From MWDV01 sp002070715 (GTDB taxonomy: Bacteria; Verrucomicrobiota; Verrucomicrobiia; Limisphaerales; MWDV01): DNA of 64,000 bases. A program made the position numbers and the translations under genes. Shown here piece after piece: positions 24,830 to 34,095 of the stretch. The notes beneath the pieces were generated by a model. That model saw only the letters and a list, made by a program, of their open reading frames with translations. It was not told the origin of the DNA and did not search any database. The DNA lies in assembly GCA_035411585.1 (NCBI GenBank), contig DAONTI010000024.1, forward strand, positions 3,892 to 67,891. The letters run 5' to 3'. Every line of letters begins with the position of its first letter. Position 1 is the stretch's first letter.

Positions 24830-25600
24830 ATGAAGGCGGCGGCATCCAAATACGTCGAGAACAAGGGTTATCTTTCCCGGTTGGCCCGGACCGATGAATG
24901 GGCGGCGCGGGAGGCGCACGGCAATCTGCCCGGCGAATTCACCGACGAGGCGGAATGGCTGCGGCACATGCGCGAAGACTATCCGCGATTCGTTCCGTTC
25001 CTGACGCGCAAATGCGGCCTCCATTTCCACGGGCGCATCCTCGAAATCGGCGCGGGCGCCTGCTGGTTCAGCGCCGCGCTGTCCCGCCTGCCCCGCGTGG
25101 TGGAAATCGTGGCGACGGATTTTTCGCCGCGGTTGCTGAAGGATTTTGCCCCGCGCGTCTTTGAACTGCTCGGCGCCCGCGCCGACAAGATCACCCGCAT
25201 GCCCGCGGATTTTCACAAGCTCCCGTTCGGCGACCAGCGTTTCCACTTCGTGGTCTGCTCGGCGGTGTTGTCCCAGGCCGTCAACATGGTCACCGTGTTG
25301 CGCGAAGCCCGGCGGGTGTTGCGTCCCGGAGGAAAGCTGGTGGCCATCCGCGAGCCGGTGTGGCCGCGTTTCCCCTTCCGCGCCCGGACGCGCCGCCCCG
25401 CCAGCCGCGCCCCGGCTCCCGGCGAAGAACAGTGGTACACCCTCGAGGAATATGGTGAGTTCTTCGCGCGCGCGGGCTTCGAACTCGAGGCCCGGCGCGT
25501 GAACCTGTCCAGTGGTTTGAAATACTACTTCAACGAGGTGGTCAACGGCTTGACGCACGCGCGCTACGCCTTGGTGGCCACCAAACGCACCCGCAAATAA
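24830..25600 (+). CDS. Class I SAM-dependent methyltransferase
   Basis: A 256-residue methyltransferase. Motif I is LEIGAGACWF at about residues 71-80, the acidic residue ending strand 2 is in VATDFSPRLL, and PFGDQRFHFVVCSAVLSQ with EARRVLRPGGKLVAI are motifs post-II/III. The N-terminal ~65 residues (YVENKGYLSRL..., EDYPRFVPFL) are an added cap. The substrate cannot be read from the sequence. The gene is 134 bases after the CBM6-like gene and converges on cusA, 41 bases away. Confidence 0.85.
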   Translation: MKAAASKYVENKGYLSRLARTDEWAAREAHGNLPGEFTDEAEWLRHMREDYPRFVPFLTRKCGLHFHGRILEIGAGACWFSAALSRLPRVVEIVATDFSPRLLKDFAPRVFELLGARADKITRMPADFHKLPFGDQRFHFVVCSAVLSQAVNMVTVLREARRVLRPGGKLVAIREPVWPRFPFRARTRRPASRAPAPGEEQWYTLEEYGEFFARAGFELEARRVNLSSGLKYYFNEVVNGLTHARYALVATKRTRK

Positions 25601-25641
25601 AGTCGTCTTGCGGGCGCAGCCGTTGCCCCAGCGACGGCGGC

Positions 25642-28600
25642 TCAGTTTTCCGCAGCGGACTCGCGCGGCGGTTTTTGTTGCTCCCGTTCCCACTCGGCAA
25701 ATTGCTGGCTCAGCTCGCGCCATGATTTCTTCGGAGGCCGCGGGCCTTTGACCCAGGCCACCTGTCGTCCGCGCCAAGTGGCGTAAATGGCGGGGACGAT
25801 TTCCAGCGTCAGGAGGGTGCTGGTGATCAGGCCGCCGACCATCGGCGCCGCGATGCGCTGGATGGCTTCGGCCCCGGCGCCGGTGGCGAACAACGCCGGA
25901 AGCAGCGCCAGCACGGTGGTGGCCACGGTCATGAGTTTGGGGCGCACGCGCTGCACCGCGCCGTAGGTGATGGCCTCGAACAAATCATGCTGGGTCTGCA
26001 TGCGCCCGGCGCGTTGCCAGGTGTGAAAGGCCTCGTCCAGGTAGATGATCATCACCGTGCCGGTTTGCGCGGCGAGCCCGGCGAGCGCGATGATGCCCAC
26101 CCAAACCGCGATGCTGAGATGGAAATCCATCAACCACAACAGCCAGAAGCTGCCGGTCAACGCGAACGGAATCGAGAGCAAAACAATCAAGGTCTGGGGC
26201 ACGCTTTGAAAATTGAGATACAGCAGCACGAAAATGATCGCGAGCGTTAACGGCACAACAAACTTCAGCCGGTCCCGGACGCGCAGCATGTATTCGTACT
26301 GACCGGTCCATTCCAGGCGATAGCCGGCGGGAAGCTGACCGGCGTGCTCGATTTTCTCCCGCACCACGGCTTTGGCGTCGGCCACGTAGCGACCAATGTC
26401 CCGGTCCGCCACGTCCACGTAAACCCAGCCGGCCAATGCGCCGTTCTCGCTTTTGATGAGCGGCGGGCCGGTGGTGATCTGGATGTCAGCCAGTTGGCCG
26501 AGTGGAATTTGAGCCGGGCCGGGATCCGAATCGCCGGGCGCGGATGTCGCGGCGGTGGCAATTCCTGTCGCGGTCCCGTTGCGCTGCGGCGCCGTTGGCG
26601 GCATGGCAATCGGCACCAACACCCGTTTCAATTTCTCCGGATCATCGCGCAATTCGCGGGCGTAGCGGACGTTGATGGAATAGCGCTCGCGGCCCTCGAC
26701 CGTGCGGTCAATCGCCATGCCGCCAATCGCCGTTTCCACCACCCGCAGCACCTCCTCGACGTTCAGACCGTAACGCGCAATCGCCCGGCGGTTCGGGATG
26801 ATGTCCAGATAATACCCGCCCACCGTGCGCTCGGCATAGACGCTGCGGGTGCCTTTTACTGCCTGCAAGACCCCTTCCAACTGTTCGCCGATGTCGGAAA
26901 TGATCTTCAGGTCCGGGCCTAAAATTTTGATCCCCACCGGCGTGCGCGCGCCGGTGGAAAGCATGTCCATGCGCGCTTTGATGGGCATGGTCCAAGCGTT
27001 GACCAGTCCGGGAATGGCCAGGGCCGCGTCCATTTCCTGCACGAGTTCGTCCCAGGTGAGCGGACGCGCCTCGGGCCACACCCGGCGCAGCGGCCCGGCC
27101 AGCCACGCGGGCGCCCAGCGCGAATACCACCGCGGCTGGGGCACTGTGCGCCAGGCGGACGGCGGCTTGAGTTGCACCACCGTTTCGAACATCTCAAGCG
27201 GAGCGGGGTCGGTGGCGGTTTCGGCCTTGCCCGCTTTTCCGTGCACGGTAAGCACCTCGGGAAATTGCTTGAGCAGCCGGTCCTGGATTTGCATCAGCCG
27301 CGTCGCTTCGGTGATCGAAATCGTCGGCAGCGACGTGGGCATGTAAAGGATCGTGCCCTCGTTGAGCGGCGGCATGAATTCGCTGCCCAGCTTCTGATAG
27401 ATGGGCACCGCCGATGCCACCGCCACGGCGGCAATGGCAATGGACAATTTGCGCCGGCGCATCAACGCGCGGACCCACGGGTCGTAAAGCCAATGCAACA
27501 AACGGCTGACCGGATGCCGGTGTTCCGGCAGCACCTTCGTGCGGGACATCAGCACAATGAGGGCCGGCCCCAGCGTGATGCTGAGCAGCGCGGCTGCCAC
27601 CATGGTGAACGTCTTGGTGAACGCGAGCGGTTTGAAAAGACGCCCCTCCTGCGCCTCCAGCGCGAATACCGGCAGGAAGCTCACCGTGATGATCAGCAGG
27701 GCGAAGAACAGCGGTTTGCCGAGTTGCTGGCAGGCGCGGATGATGATGGCCTGCCGCTCGGCGCGCGGCAAATCCGGCGGGGCGTGCTCCAGTTTTTTGT
27801 GGACGTTCTCCACCATCACCAGCGCCTCGTCGCACAGCACGCCAATGCTGATGGCAATGCCGGCTAGGGACATGATGTTCGCCGTCAGTCCCATGAAATA
27901 CATTGGAATAAACGCCAGGGCGACGGCGATGGGCAGCGTGGTAATCGCCCGCACGGCCCCGCCGAAATCCAGCAGAAAAACGATCACCACCAGCGCCACA
28001 ATGAGGCTCTCCACGAGTATCGTGCGTTGGAGGGTGCTGATGCTGCGCTGGATCAGGTCTGCGCGGTCGTAGGTGGTGACGATCTCCACCCCGGGCGGCA
28101 GCGACGGTTTCACCTCCGCCAGACGTTGTTTCAAGCGCTCATTCACGCGCAACACATTCTCCCCGTGCCGCACCACCACAATCCCGCCCACCGTTTCGCC
28201 TTCGCCGTTGAAATCGCCCGCGCCGCGACGCATCTCCGGTCCCAGCGTGAGGTTGCGAGCCACGTCTTTGAGCAGCACGGGGACGCCGTTTGCGTCCGCG
28301 CCCACCACCACGAGGCCCAGTTCCTCCAGCGATTTGAGGAAACCGTGCCCGCGCACCAAGTAGGTGGTGCCGTAGCGTTCCAGTTCGCGGCCGCCGACGT
28401 CGTTGTTGGCGCTGCGGATGGCGTTGATGATCCGGTCGAGCGGCAGGTGATAGGCGAGCAGGCGATCGGGGTCGAGTTCCACCTGATATTGTTTTTCAAA
28501 ACCGCCAAAGGTCGCCACCTCGGCGACGCCTTCAATGCTTTGCAGCCAGTAACGCAGATGCCAGTCCTGAAACGAGCGCAACTCGGCGGCGTCATGTTGT

Positions 28601-29076
28601 CCGCTGCGATCCACCAGCGCGTATTGAAACCCCCACCCTACGCCGCTGGCATCCGGGCCGAGTGTCGGAGTGACCCCGGGCGGCAGTTGGTTCCCCAATC
28701 CCTGCAAGTATTCCAGCACGCGTGATCGCGCCCAATAAATGTCTGTGCCGTCGTCGAAGATCACATAAACGAACGAATACCCAAAGAAACTGTGCCCCCG
28801 GGCGGCGCGCACCCGGGGCGCGGCGGTGAGCTTGGTGACGATGGGATAGGTGATCTGGTCCTCGACCAAGGTCGGGCTGCGCCCCTCCCACGCGGTGTAA
28901 ATGATGACCTGTGTGTCCGAGAGATCGGGAATGGCATCCAACGGCGTGTGTCGCAAACACCAAATCCCGGCGGCGAACAGCGCCCCAACCAGGAGGAAGA
29001 CCAAGAACCGATTGCGCGCGCTCCAAGCGATGACGCGCTCGATGAATGAATCGGTGGAAGCGACGGGCGTGGGCAT
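25642..29076 (-). CDS. Heavy-metal efflux RND transporter, CusA/CzcA family
   Basis: A 1144-residue inner-membrane RND pump of the heavy-metal efflux class, driven by protons and working with the adaptor and outer-membrane channel encoded upstream. It has the usual two repeats of a first helix, large periplasmic domain and helix bundle. Family marks: PLDAIPDLSDTQVIIYTAWEGRSP near the N-terminus, AGIAISIGVLCDEALVMVENVHKKLE in helix 4 (acidic proton-relay residues kept), and RTPVGIKILGPDL in the porter domain. Start at ATG 29076; a TTG at 29100 would add eight residues. A loop near 26500-26600 is enriched in Gly/Thr/Pro. Metal specificity is inferred from the operon (Cu/Ag most likely). Confidence 0.92.
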   Translation of the reverse strand: MPTPVASTDSFIERVIAWSARNRFLVFLLVGALFAAGIWCLRHTPLDAIPDLSDTQVIIYTAWEGRSPTLVEDQITYPIVTKLTAAPRVRAARGHSFFGYSFVYVIFDDGTDIYWARSRVLEYLQGLGNQLPPGVTPTLGPDASGVGWGFQYALVDRSGQHDAAELRSFQDWHLRYWLQSIEGVAEVATFGGFEKQYQVELDPDRLLAYHLPLDRIINAIRSANNDVGGRELERYGTTYLVRGHGFLKSLEELGLVVVGADANGVPVLLKDVARNLTLGPEMRRGAGDFNGEGETVGGIVVVRHGENVLRVNERLKQRLAEVKPSLPPGVEIVTTYDRADLIQRSISTLQRTILVESLIVALVVIVFLLDFGGAVRAITTLPIAVALAFIPMYFMGLTANIMSLAGIAISIGVLCDEALVMVENVHKKLEHAPPDLPRAERQAIIIRACQQLGKPLFFALLIITVSFLPVFALEAQEGRLFKPLAFTKTFTMVAAALLSITLGPALIVLMSRTKVLPEHRHPVSRLLHWLYDPWVRALMRRRKLSIAIAAVAVASAVPIYQKLGSEFMPPLNEGTILYMPTSLPTISITEATRLMQIQDRLLKQFPEVLTVHGKAGKAETATDPAPLEMFETVVQLKPPSAWRTVPQPRWYSRWAPAWLAGPLRRVWPEARPLTWDELVQEMDAALAIPGLVNAWTMPIKARMDMLSTGARTPVGIKILGPDLKIISDIGEQLEGVLQAVKGTRSVYAERTVGGYYLDIIPNRRAIARYGLNVEEVLRVVETAIGGMAIDRTVEGRERYSINVRYARELRDDPEKLKRVLVPIAMPPTAPQRNGTATGIATAATSAPGDSDPGPAQIPLGQLADIQITTGPPLIKSENGALAGWVYVDVADRDIGRYVADAKAVVREKIEHAGQLPAGYRLEWTGQYEYMLRVRDRLKFVVPLTLAIIFVLLYLNFQSVPQTLIVLLSIPFALTGSFWLLWLMDFHLSIAVWVGIIALAGLAAQTGTVMIIYLDEAFHTWQRAGRMQTQHDLFEAITYGAVQRVRPKLMTVATTVLALLPALFATGAGAEAIQRIAAPMVGGLITSTLLTLEIVPAIYATWRGRQVAWVKGPRPPKKSWRELSQQFAEWEREQQKPPRESAAEN

Positions 29077-29225
29077 GGGCAGGGGATTAGGCTGAGCCAA
29101 CCAGGGGCGTGAGGAAAATACAGAGGAGAATCCACGACACCGACTGCAAACTGCGTTTTAGGAATCGCCGGATCATCGCACAGGTTTCGGATAGCTTGGG
29201 CATGGGGATTGTGGGTTGCCGCATT

Positions 29226-30560
29226 TTATGGATGTTCGCCTCCCATTCCCGCAATCGCCGCCTTGAGCTGGCTTTCGGCGTCCACGAGAAACAAGGCGCG
29301 GGTCACCACCTGCTCTCCCGCTTCCAATCCGCCCGTGACCTCCCACCAGTTGTCCGTGCGCGAACCGATTTGCACCTCGCGCGGTTCCAGATGGTCATCC
29401 TCGCGCAGCACAAAGGCGAGAGTACGCGTGCCCGTGTCCAGGACCGCGCTGGCCGGCACCGCCAGCCGTTCGCCCAATTCAACCTCGATCTCCGCCTGCG
29501 CCCACATGTCGGGACGCAGCACGCCGCCGGGATTGGGCAGTTCCACCCGGGCCTCGCCCCGCCGCGTCTGCGGATCCATGTGGGGGGAGATGAACGTGAT
29601 CCGACCTTCGTAGGTGCGGGGGCCCAAATGGGGAAATTCGAGCCACACTTTTTGTTGCAACTGGACGTGGACGAAATCGGATTCCGCCAGACTCAGGCGC
29701 ACCCAGATGGGATCGAGCACGGCCACGGCCAACAATGTTTCCCCCGCTTGAAACGCCTGGCCTTCCGTGACGTTGCGCTGCAGAACATGCCCCGTGAAAG
29801 GCGCGCGCACCAACACCGTATCGCTCACCTGGCCCCGCTCCTCGAGGGCTTTTATTTCTGGCTCGCCAATTTCCCAGAGCCGCAATTTCTGTCGGGCAAT
29901 TTCCAGCAGTGCATCGGCGTCGGCCCCGGGCACCGCGTGTTGGGCCTGGCGCCAGGCGATGAGGTAATCATTTTCCGCCGCCCGCACTTCCGGGCTGTAA
30001 ACCGACAGCAGCGGCGCCCCTTGTTGCACGGGCGCACCGGTGTAACTGACGTGAAGTTGGCGCACCCAGCCGCCGAACCGGGGCGCCACAACCGCGTAAC
30101 GTGTCTCGTCATGTTGCACCAACGCGCTGGCGTGGACGGTGAACGAAAGCTCGTGGAGCGCCACGGGCGTCGTCCGCAAACCGATGAGTTGCTGTTTCTC
30201 GGGGGTCAACATGACCGTGACCCGACCCGCTACATGTTCTTCACCCCCTGCCGGAGCCGCCTGGCCTTCCTGGGCCGGCACCAGTTTCATATTGCAGATT
30301 GGGCAATCGCCGGGACGCGAACTCGTATAGGTCGGGTGCATCGGGCAGAAAAACTTGGGTTGCCCTCCGCCCGTCGCTTGGGTTTCTCCCTCGGGCGAAT
30401 GTTCAGGTTTTGCACAACCGCCAATGACAAGGAGCGCCAAAGCCAGCAGCGCGATTTGTCCTCGATAGCGCCGGTGCGGCGCGACCGAGGATGGCTGCGG
30501 GTCGAAGCGGTCGGCGGCGGTTGACCGCCAGCCAGGGAAACAGATACGGGAGGTTTTCAT
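29226..30560 (-). CDS. Efflux RND periplasmic adaptor with heavy-metal-binding domain, CusB-like
   Basis: A 444-residue lipoprotein adaptor. The N-terminus has a basic stretch, a hydrophobic segment and the lipobox VIGGC (about residues 45-49). At about 70-95 is a heavy-metal-binding domain, KFFCPMHPTYTSSRPGDCPICNMKLVP, typical of CusB-like proteins handling Cu/Ag. The barrel-sandwich and beta-barrel regions follow (VQHDETRYAVVAPRFGGWVRQLHVSYTGAPVQQG; VRAPFTGHVLQRNVTEGQAF). The ATG overlaps the stop of the TolC-like gene (ATGA at 30557-30560). A 149-base gap without a gene separates it from cusA. Confidence 0.91.
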   Translation of the reverse strand: MKTSRICFPGWRSTAADRFDPQPSSVAPHRRYRGQIALLALALLVIGGCAKPEHSPEGETQATGGGQPKFFCPMHPTYTSSRPGDCPICNMKLVPAQEGQAAPAGGEEHVAGRVTVMLTPEKQQLIGLRTTPVALHELSFTVHASALVQHDETRYAVVAPRFGGWVRQLHVSYTGAPVQQGAPLLSVYSPEVRAAENDYLIAWRQAQHAVPGADADALLEIARQKLRLWEIGEPEIKALEERGQVSDTVLVRAPFTGHVLQRNVTEGQAFQAGETLLAVAVLDPIWVRLSLAESDFVHVQLQQKVWLEFPHLGPRTYEGRITFISPHMDPQTRRGEARVELPNPGGVLRPDMWAQAEIEVELGERLAVPASAVLDTGTRTLAFVLREDDHLEPREVQIGSRTDNWWEVTGGLEAGEQVVTRALFLVDAESQLKAAIAGMGGEHP

Positions 30561-31888
30561 GGATTTGTTGTTTGTGCGGGTTGGATTGACGTTTCCGGCT
30601 CGGGGACGAACGGATCGAGGGCAGCGAAATCTTCAAAGCCGCCACGGAACACCAGGTCGGTGAGTTGAGTGTATTGTTCCACGGTGGCGCGAGCTTGGGC
30701 GAGTTCCGCTGTCACCAGCATCTGCCGGGCTTCAAACACATCGCGAAACTGGCCGCGGCCGCTCTCCCAGGCCGCGCGGGCGCTGGCAAGTGCGGCCTCG
30801 CTGCGCGGAATGATCTGGTCGCGATACAACTCCGCCTCGCGCCGGGCGGCGTCCAGGCGCACGGTCAACTCGCGCACCTCGCGGCGCAGTTCTTGCTCGT
30901 AATCGTTGGCGTCCAGTTGGGTCGCGCGCAGCTGGGCCTCATCCCGCTGAATGGCGGCGGCATACCGCTGGCGGTTGCCCCACGGCAGACGCAGACCCAG
31001 CATGACCATGCTCTGCCGGAAATCGCCGTTGCCGTGGTATTGCCGCACTTCCGCCCCGGCGCTCAGGTCGGGATAACGGGCGCGCCGCGCCACGTCCACG
31101 GCGGCCTCGGCTTCACGGATGGCTTCGCGGCGCACTTGAAGCTCCGGAGCCGCTTGCAACGCGGATTCGACGAGTGACCCGTTGAAAGTCACCGCGGACG
31201 CGATGGGCGGCAGGAGAAATTCGGGCCAGGGCGATTCCAGCGGGCGATTCAGCAGCCGGTTCAAATCCGCCCGCGCCTGGTCGCGCCAGGCCATATCGGT
31301 CGCCAGTTGGTTCGCGCGCCGGCTGCGTTCGTTCTGGAGACGCAGCACCTCGGCTTGGGTGGCGGTGCCGGATTCGTAACGACGTTGCGTGCTGGCCAAG
31401 AATGTTTCCAGCCAGTGCAAATCCTCGCGATCCAACCGCACGGTGCGGTCCGCCAACGCGATTTGAAAAGCGGCGCGGATCGCGTCGCGTTGGTACTGCC
31501 GGGTACGCAGCGTGACAATGGCTCCGGCGGTCGCGGCCTCTGCTTGGGCCAGACGGCGCGCAGCCTGCGGTTTGCCCCAGAACGGCAAGGTTTGCTCGAT
31601 GCCGTAGAGCAGGTCGCCATCGTCCCGGCGCATCATCCGATCCGCGCCCATCACCCCAATGCGCACGGTGGGATCCGCCCAGGTGGGCACGGCCGCAGCA
31701 TGCGCCTGCGCCGCATCGGCTCGCTCCTCAGCCGCGCGCACCGCCGCGTTATTGGTCCGCACTTCCTCCGCCAGAGCGCGCAGGGTGGCGACGGTTAGTT
31801 GCAGCGTGTTGGTTTCCGCTCGCGCGCTGAAGGCTGCAGCGGTGAGAACACCAACCAGATTAAAAACAAGACACCGACAAATCCGCAT
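30557..31888 (-). CDS. TolC-family outer membrane efflux protein, CusC-like
   Basis: A 443-residue outer-membrane channel subunit. A signal peptide covers about 1-24 (LVGVLTAAAFSARAE). The long alpha-helical, Ala/Arg/Glu/Gln-rich body with two pseudo-repeats is typical (AVRAAEERADAAQAHA..., YESGTATQAEVLRLQNERSRR, WESGRGQFRDVFEARQML). It precedes the adaptor with a four-base overlap, completing a tripartite CusC-CusB-CusA system. GIEQTLPFWGKPQAARRLAQAEA is the standard beta-strand entry of this branch. Confidence 0.9.
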   Translation of the reverse strand: MRICRCLVFNLVGVLTAAAFSARAETNTLQLTVATLRALAEEVRTNNAAVRAAEERADAAQAHAAAVPTWADPTVRIGVMGADRMMRRDDGDLLYGIEQTLPFWGKPQAARRLAQAEAATAGAIVTLRTRQYQRDAIRAAFQIALADRTVRLDREDLHWLETFLASTQRRYESGTATQAEVLRLQNERSRRANQLATDMAWRDQARADLNRLLNRPLESPWPEFLLPPIASAVTFNGSLVESALQAAPELQVRREAIREAEAAVDVARRARYPDLSAGAEVRQYHGNGDFRQSMVMLGLRLPWGNRQRYAAAIQRDEAQLRATQLDANDYEQELRREVRELTVRLDAARREAELYRDQIIPRSEAALASARAAWESGRGQFRDVFEARQMLVTAELAQARATVEQYTQLTDLVFRGGFEDFAALDPFVPEPETSIQPAQTTNP

Positions 31889-31966
31889 AACTCCAAACTT
31901 CCGAGAGGGAAAACGACAATTCGTGCGCCGGATCAGGGCACACCCCGGGCGGGAAGTTCAGAATGA

Positions 31967-32314
31967 TCAAAGCAGCAGGGCGCAATCCCGGCGGAAAAGT
32001 GGGACGGCAGCCCGCGCGGAGGAAAATGGTGGCGGGAAAAACCCGCGGTTTTCATCAGCCCCTGACGGGATGGCCACCAACGTCAGCGGGGCGGGAAACA
32101 GTCGTTCGATGGGGATTGAAACCGGCGGAGTTGCCGGCAGCAACGGCGGGCGGTCCGCGTTCCCCGGCGCCACACAGCCACAGGTCCCGCCGCAATCGGC
32201 GCAACACGCACACCGGACGGCCACCGGGGTTGGTTGCCAATTGGGACATCCCGCCCCGGCAATCTGGGCCCATACCAGTCCGAGACTGAACCCAATGAGC
32301 AGCAGTGATTTCAC
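31967..32314 (-). CDS. Small exported Cys-rich protein
   Basis: A 115-residue protein starting at GTG 32314, with a signal peptide (about 1-22, LLLIGFSLGLVWAQIAGAG). Right after it are seven cysteines in 25 residues: C23, C35, C37, C38, C41, C45 and C47 (CACCADCGGTCGC), a metal-thiolate-like cluster. The remaining ~65 residues are Pro-rich with no motif I know. It lies 30 bases after the TRASH-like gene and 78 bases before the TolC-like gene in the efflux operon, so I infer periplasmic metal binding. No name can be given. The GTG has no strong ribosome-binding site. Confidence 0.6.
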   Translation of the reverse strand: MKSLLLIGFSLGLVWAQIAGAGCPNWQPTPVAVRCACCADCGGTCGCVAPGNADRPPLLPATPPVSIPIERLFPAPLTLVAIPSGADENRGFFPPPFSSARAAVPLFRRDCALLL

Positions 32315-32344
32315 ATTGGCGCGACGCCGCGTTCCGGGCGGAGA

Positions 32345-32647
32345 CTATTTCTTCCCGACCTTCGCCTCGGCTTCGGCGGCTTTGATTTTCTTAAGATATT
32401 TCGCGGGATTTTTGCGGAAATCCTTCAGGCAGGATTTACAGCAGAGCTTGACCTCCTGGCCTTCGTGAATGAAGACATAGGTCTTCATGCCCCCCGTGCC
32501 GAATGCCTCTCCCGACACCACGCAGGTCTTGAGAGGATACGGTTTTCCGCTCTTTTCATTCTTGGCATCCGCGGCCACAGCGCTCCCCGGAGCAGCCGCG
32601 CCCCCGGCGATCAGGACGACGATGGTGACGATCTTCAGCATTTTCAT
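32345..32647 (-). CDS. Exported TRASH/YHS-like metal-binding protein
   Basis: A 100-residue exported protein at the head of the metal efflux operon. Signal peptide about 1-26 (IVTIVVLIAGGAAAPGSAVAA). The mature part has KTCVVSGEAFG and VKLCCKSCLKDFRKNPAKYLKKI, the Cys pattern and CxxC-x-F-x(3)-P-x-KYL ending typical of TRASH/YHS-like domains that bind Cu or other soft metals. The C-terminus is Lys/Ala/Glu-rich. ATG 32647 was chosen over an upstream in-frame start at 32692 because it begins the signal peptide. It probably acts as a periplasmic chaperone or sensor for the pump. Confidence 0.75.
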   Translation of the reverse strand: MKMLKIVTIVVLIAGGAAAPGSAVAADAKNEKSGKPYPLKTCVVSGEAFGTGGMKTYVFIHEGQEVKLCCKSCLKDFRKNPAKYLKKIKAAEAEAKVGKK

Positions 32648-32668
32648 ATTGCCTCTGTTTCTGACCTT

Positions 32669-32696
32669 AGAATACCTCAAGATCAAAATCATTCAA
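32669..32696 (-). promoter_or_regulatory. Putative promoter of the metal efflux operon
   Basis: On the minus strand TTGAAT (32696-32691) and TATTCT (32674-32669) are spaced by 16 bases, in an A+T-rich stretch 22 bases before the ATG at 32647. Each hexamer has four or more consensus bases. No other promoter is evident before the operon. Confidence 0.45.
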
Positions 32697-32753
32697 ATTT
32701 AACATCACAAAAAAGGGGATCACGCTGCCCTCAGCCTTTTCCACCGTCACACA

Positions 32754-32781
32754 AAACTTTGTTGCAGGTGCAACAAAGTTT
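32754..32781. promoter_or_regulatory. Perfect 13-bp-arm palindrome upstream of the metal efflux operon
   Basis: The arms AAACTTTGTTGCA (32754-32766) and TGCAACAAAGTTT (32769-32781) are exact inverted copies around a GG centre; a partial third copy of the half-site (TGTTGCG) follows at 32782. It is about 58 bases upstream of the predicted -35 of the efflux operon and 250 bases before the epimerase gene on the other strand. Such long symmetry is usual for a dimeric regulator site (activator or repressor); a transcript hairpin is also possible but there is no T-run. Confidence 0.6.
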
Positions 32782-33032
32782 GTTGCGCCTCGGATGAGTC
32801 GGTGCCGTTGCCAAGCATCCAAGCGTATCTGGCGTAAAGTCCCCATGAATGAAGGCGAGGTGCGCTCACGCCAAAAGCGCCGGCTAGGCTACCAAGAAAC
32901 CCACCCAACATTTCGCCACGCTAAACCAAGGCGAAGGGGAATCACGATGTCCCCAGTCTTTCCCAGAAAGTTCGTATTTGCTTTTGACTCTTTCCCGTGC
33001 GGCGCACTAGGCTGCCGGTGGAAAGGCACATT

Positions 33033-33914
33033 ATGCGCTACGGCATCAACACATTTCTCTTTACCTCACCCTTCACCAATCAGAGCACGCGGCTCTTTCC
33101 GCGCTTCAAGAAATGGGGGTTTCAATCGGTGGAAATCCCGGTGGAAGACCCGGCGCATATTGATCCGGTCCGTGTGAAGCGCGCGCTGGACGCGCACGGA
33201 TTGGTGTGTGGCTCGGTTTGCGCCTGCATGGGACCGGACCGCGACTTGCGCGGCACGCTCCAGGCGCAAAGGACGGGATTGCGTTATTTGCGACAACTGG
33301 TGGATCACGCGGCGGTGTTGGGGGCGAAATCCGTGGTCGGGCCCGTTTATTCCGCCGTGGGACGCGCCGAAGCAGTGCCCGCCGCGGCCTACCGGCGACA
33401 ATGGGCCACCGTGGTGCAACATCTGAAAACCCTCGGTCAATACGCCGAAAAACGTGGCGTCCAAATCTGCGTCGAACCCTTGAACCGTTTTGAAACCGAC
33501 TTCATCAACACCTGCGATCAGGCGTTGAAGTTGATCCGGGCAGTGGGCAGTCCGGCGCTGAAACTGCATCTCGACACGTTCCACATGAACATCGAGGAGA
33601 AATGCCAGGGAGAAGCCATCCGCCGGGCGGGCAAGCGGCTGGGTCATTTCCACGCCTGCGGCAGTGACCGAGGCACTCCGGGCAACGACCATATCAACTG
33701 GGATTGCATCACCCGGGCGTTGCACCAGATCGGCTACACCGGCGACGTGGTGATCGAATCCTTCACCACCGAGGTGAAAGTGATTGCCAAGGCGGCGGCC
33801 ATCTGGCGGCGCATCGAGCCGACGCGCGATGAGATCGCCGTCAAGGGACTCCAGTTCCTGCGCCGGCAACTCGGGGTGCCTGCGGATGGATCCTGTTGTA
33901 GTGGCGGGGATTAA
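33033..33914 (+). CDS. Sugar phosphate isomerase/epimerase (D-tagatose 3-epimerase-like)
   Basis: A 293-residue TIM-barrel protein of the xylose-isomerase-like superfamily, close to ketose 3-epimerases. The four metal ligands can be placed: Glu in ICVEPLNRFETDFINT, Asp in LHLDTFHMNIEE, His in GHFHACGSDRGTPGNDHINWD and Glu in VVIESFTTEV. MRYGINTFLFTSPFTNQST is a typical start, so ATG 33033 is used, with AAAGG at 33022-33026 as ribosome-binding site; an upstream start at 32997 lacks support. The last ~10 residues are unconserved (DGSCCSGGD). Substrate is likely a ketose but not identifiable. Confidence 0.87.
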   Translation: MRYGINTFLFTSPFTNQSTRLFPRFKKWGFQSVEIPVEDPAHIDPVRVKRALDAHGLVCGSVCACMGPDRDLRGTLQAQRTGLRYLRQLVDHAAVLGAKSVVGPVYSAVGRAEAVPAAAYRRQWATVVQHLKTLGQYAEKRGVQICVEPLNRFETDFINTCDQALKLIRAVGSPALKLHLDTFHMNIEEKCQGEAIRRAGKRLGHFHACGSDRGTPGNDHINWDCITRALHQIGYTGDVVIESFTTEVKVIAKAAAIWRRIEPTRDEIAVKGLQFLRRQLGVPADGSCCSGGD

Positions 33915-34095
33915 CCCTTGCAGCGCGCAGGAGTCAGGCCTTTACGAAAACGATGGCCGGCACTAGAACATTAACCGAAATGGCGTCGCACCGTCGAATC
34001 CCGCCCTCGGTTCCCGGCCTGCCGGCCACCTCCTCCTCGTTGAGGGAGGAAAAGCGGGGGGCGGTTTACTGAAACGACGCCGATATGATAGAGAA

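Noticed and set aside
29109..30524. Open frame of 471 codons on the plus strand opposite the CusB-like gene
   Set aside because: Composition is Arg/His-rich and it is antisense to a well-supported adaptor gene.
32794..33177. Open frame of 127 codons overlapping the epimerase start
   Set aside because: It overlaps the epimerase in another frame, is very basic and has no domain.
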